The notes beneath the pieces are model-generated. The model was not told the origin of the DNA. It was given only the letters and a program-made list of their open reading frames with translations, and did no database searches. A stretch of 64,000 bases of DNA, from NCBI RefSeq assembly GCF_051106095.1, contig NC_135785.1, forward strand, positions 104,160,501-104,224,500, given 5' to 3'. The DNA comes from Pogona vitticeps. Taxonomy: Eukaryota > Chordata > Lepidosauria > Squamata > Agamidae. This document shows, one piece after another, positions 61,621 to 64,000 of this stretch. The position numbers and the translations under genes are program-made. Position 1 is the stretch's first letter, and the number at the start of each line of letters is the position of its first letter.

Positions 61621-63204
61621 ATTTATGTGGGGTTTTTTTGTATTTTTTTCTTCGGCTGGATCAGATTACTTGGTTTTCAATCCATTCCTATGGGAAATGG
61701 TCCTTTGGATGCATATGGGCATGAATGGTCTACAGCAAGAACGGGGAATGAGTGACCCTCCAGGTCTTTTTGGAATCGAAATCCCATTGTCAACCATACG
61801 AAAGTTCATCGGGCCTTGTGAAAGGCTAGCAGGGCCACTATGTCACACTTCTTTCTAAGAGTGTCACTGAAGACAGTTGGAATGATTTGGCAGAATGTGT
61901 TTTCAGAGATGAGGATGCTCTTGGGTTGGGCTCTCCAGGTCATTTTGCAGGCAAACCTGCCAACACACAGTAGACCGAGTTTCTTTCTGTTGAACATCTT
62001 ATGTCAGGGGTAGCATTTGCCTGACACCTCATTCTGGTCACCACTCAGGCAAAGCAGCATCTGCAATCACAGGCAAAGAAAAGCTGGATGCTTCCTGCTC
62101 CCTCTCCATTCACTGCAAATAGATTACCAATCACTGGGCAAAATTCTTTACACACCAGCATAAGGTAAAGGTACAGCAGAACGAATGCAATGTGAGTTTA
62201 ATTCAATTGTGCACTCAGTTGCTCAACCATTGGCAGTACTGTAACTATTCCAGGTGCAAGCATCGAGTTGCACCTACATAGTTAGGCAATTGGATTTTGC
62301 CTGTTGATTATCTAATAAAAGCTGCCTCCATATGGGCTTAGTTGTTACATTCACACTCAACAGGTCTAGTTTGCAAAGAAGTAGCTGTGCTAGTCTGTGC
62401 AAGAATATCCGGGGCCGTCCCACAAAAACATTGTGGCTCCTTAACGGCTAACATACATCTGAGGAAGTGGACTCGACCTACAAATGCTCACATTAAAACA
62501 TTGCAGTAGGATTGGTTTTCATTTTTGTTCTTATCTGGATTAACAGGCCCCATATAACAGGGACACCGATACTTCAGCAGAACTTCTATATGCCTTGAAT
62601 GAAAGAAGCACTGGGCCTCAGCTCAAGCCTTGTTAGAAACTAGATGTGTAGGAAAGTCCACAAAAGAAAACAGCAGCATCATTATTCTCTCTTACTCTGT
62701 TTCCCTCACTCTCTAATTTGATGTCAATGCTCGTTTTTTAAAACTGTCCAATAACGTCTCATTTTGCTAATATCTGCAATAACTGTGACTTCATTAGAGG
62801 GCATTAGCCTCCACATTGAACACATATTGACTAATGTGGAGGGCCATTATCAAGATTCATAGGCGAGAAAAGTAAATCTTGACTACAACAGAAATCAAGT
62901 CAATAATAGTTTCAAGTGTTCATACATCATGATGCTGCCTAATTATTGTATGGAAATTGGCAATTCAGAACATGCGCCATCATGTGCTTTCTATAACAGA
63001 GTCTCTTCTGAAGTTAAATTTTACATCTGTGTTTAAAATAAAAATGTGTGTCTTAATCATATATCCAGAACAAGTGTTGAGCTCGGCTTTTACATTTGTA
63101 GGATGGAATGGGTGTGCGAAGGGTGATTAAAAAAAAACATTTATTGCAATCTTGGCTGCAATGTTAAGAACTAAACAGCAATAAGTTTTTCTATTTCATT
63201 GTTT
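61621..63204. other. CDHR1 intron toward upstream exons, nothing firm
   Basis: Part of the 'ccttaaagactaaca' repeat family at about 62375-62560 ('tagctgtgctagtctgtgca', 'ggctccttaacggctaacat'). No CDHR1 exon is seen. Confidence 0.4.
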
Positions 63205-63640
63205 GGGTCCATGTTACCTGTCGGAGCAACTCTCTCCAAGGTCATCCTCCTGTCCTACCAGACCTTCCCAGACAATGCTTCTCTGGGTTGTCATACTGAA
63301 GGAGGCCAGAAAATGTTTGACGAGATCAGGCTTTCTCAGAAGTGGCACCAATGCTCTGGAATCACCTCCGTGGGGAGCTATGCCTGACCCCCCCTCCCTT
63401 CCTAATTTTAGGAGGCTGCTGAAGATGCTCCTCTTTCAAGAGGCCTTCCGTGGCAGTCCCTCTCGAGTCTTCATGACCTGCACTGCTGCTCTGAAATAAT
63501 GCACCATCAAGGCCTAATGTTGGCCTCTTGTAGTTTCCTGTTGATTGGTTTTATATTTTTATTTGATAGGTATTTCTTCTTTTACATGTACACCACCCAG
63601 AACAGTGTGGTGCACTTACGGGGTGGTAAATAAATAAATA
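63205..63640 (+). mobile_element. L2/CR1-like LINE 3' end with AAAT tail
   Basis: 'tcctaccagaccttcccaga', 'gaggctgctgaagatgctcc', 'atgtacaccacccagaacag' then 'ggggtggtaaataaataaat'. The frame with LLKMLLFQEAFRG is typical of the region after LINE ORF2. The tail matches 16505-16625. Confidence 0.8.
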
Positions 63641-64000
63641 AATTTTATATTTATATTGGCCAAAATCTTACTGGCCATTTAGATACGTGTAAGTTAAATC
63701 AAATAAATCACAGTGATGAACTGCCACTAATTAACAAGGTATTCGTCTCAGTCTTGGTTGTGTGCCCTTTGTGAACCTGCACCTGCAATGCAATCATCAC
63801 TCCATTAATTACCGGCAATTTGCTGCAGTGACAGTTCTGCATGCATAAATTACCAATAGGATTCTGGCCCCTATATGAAATTTGTTTTATATAATTTGGA
63901 AAACCATGCACAGCCATTTCTTTATTCTTTTAAAATAAGCACTGCCTCTTCCTGCTTCATTCAGATGGAGATAGATAGATCTGCCAGGTCTCAAGATTCT

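Noticed and set aside
60746-64000. Further upstream CDHR1 exons
   Set aside because: I looked on the minus strand for the segment that precedes SEGSFEIN (cadherin repeats 1-3) and found no match, so these exons should lie beyond the window.

Overview
This is a stretch of vertebrate nuclear DNA, almost certainly from a squamate reptile and more likely a lizard than a snake. It is AT-rich, has large introns with GT/AG splice sites, and carries a squamate-type repeat load: Sauria-type tRNA SINEs ending in the Bov-B-like tail, Bov-B (RTE) 3' ends, CR1/L2-type LINE 3' ends, short TA-flanked inverted-repeat transposons, a Penelope-like element, and long GATA, ATT and AC microsatellites.

Two host genes can be read, and both belong to the vertebrate retinal block CDHR1-LRIT2-LRIT1-RGR. 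LRIT2 (plus strand, 10240-17511) is complete in three exons and encodes 565 residues: signal peptide, leucine-rich repeats, Ig domain, fibronectin III domain and one membrane span. CDHR1, the photoreceptor cadherin (minus strand, 60745 down to 30832), is partial. The window holds the last eight coding exons (572 residues), from the end of cadherin repeat 3 through repeats 4-6, the membrane span and the cytoplasmic tail. The first 290 or so codons should lie beyond the right edge. The genes converge, with 13.3 kb between their stop codons, as expected from the mammalian order. Both products act in retina (for LRIT2 by family), so this looks like a conserved retinal gene neighbourhood.

The most interesting observation is a ninth CDHR1 exon that is easily missed (minus strand, 32374-32162). 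It lies in the last intron, 785 bp upstream of the usual terminal exon. It has a good splice acceptor, continues the reading frame in the correct phase for 70 codons to its own stop, and encodes a second, clearly related membrane span plus basic juxtamembrane segment. It looks like a tandem duplicate of the terminal exon that gives a receptor with a different membrane anchor and almost no cytoplasmic tail.

Layout: 1-10.2 kb, repeat-rich intergenic DNA upstream of LRIT2; 10.2-17.5 kb, LRIT2 (intron 2 carries AC and GATA-type arrays and a small transposon); 17.5-30.8 kb, intergenic, with a Bov-B/SINE composite, CR1, a Sauria SINE, a solo LTR and a transposon made of five successive hairpins; 30.8-60.7 kb, CDHR1, whose introns hold a Penelope-like inverted pair, further Bov-B, CR1 and L2 pieces, nested small transposons and a 309-bp trinucleotide array; 60.7-64 kb, the CDHR1 intron leading to exons outside the window. 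No tRNA, rRNA, CRISPR or microbial-type system is present.
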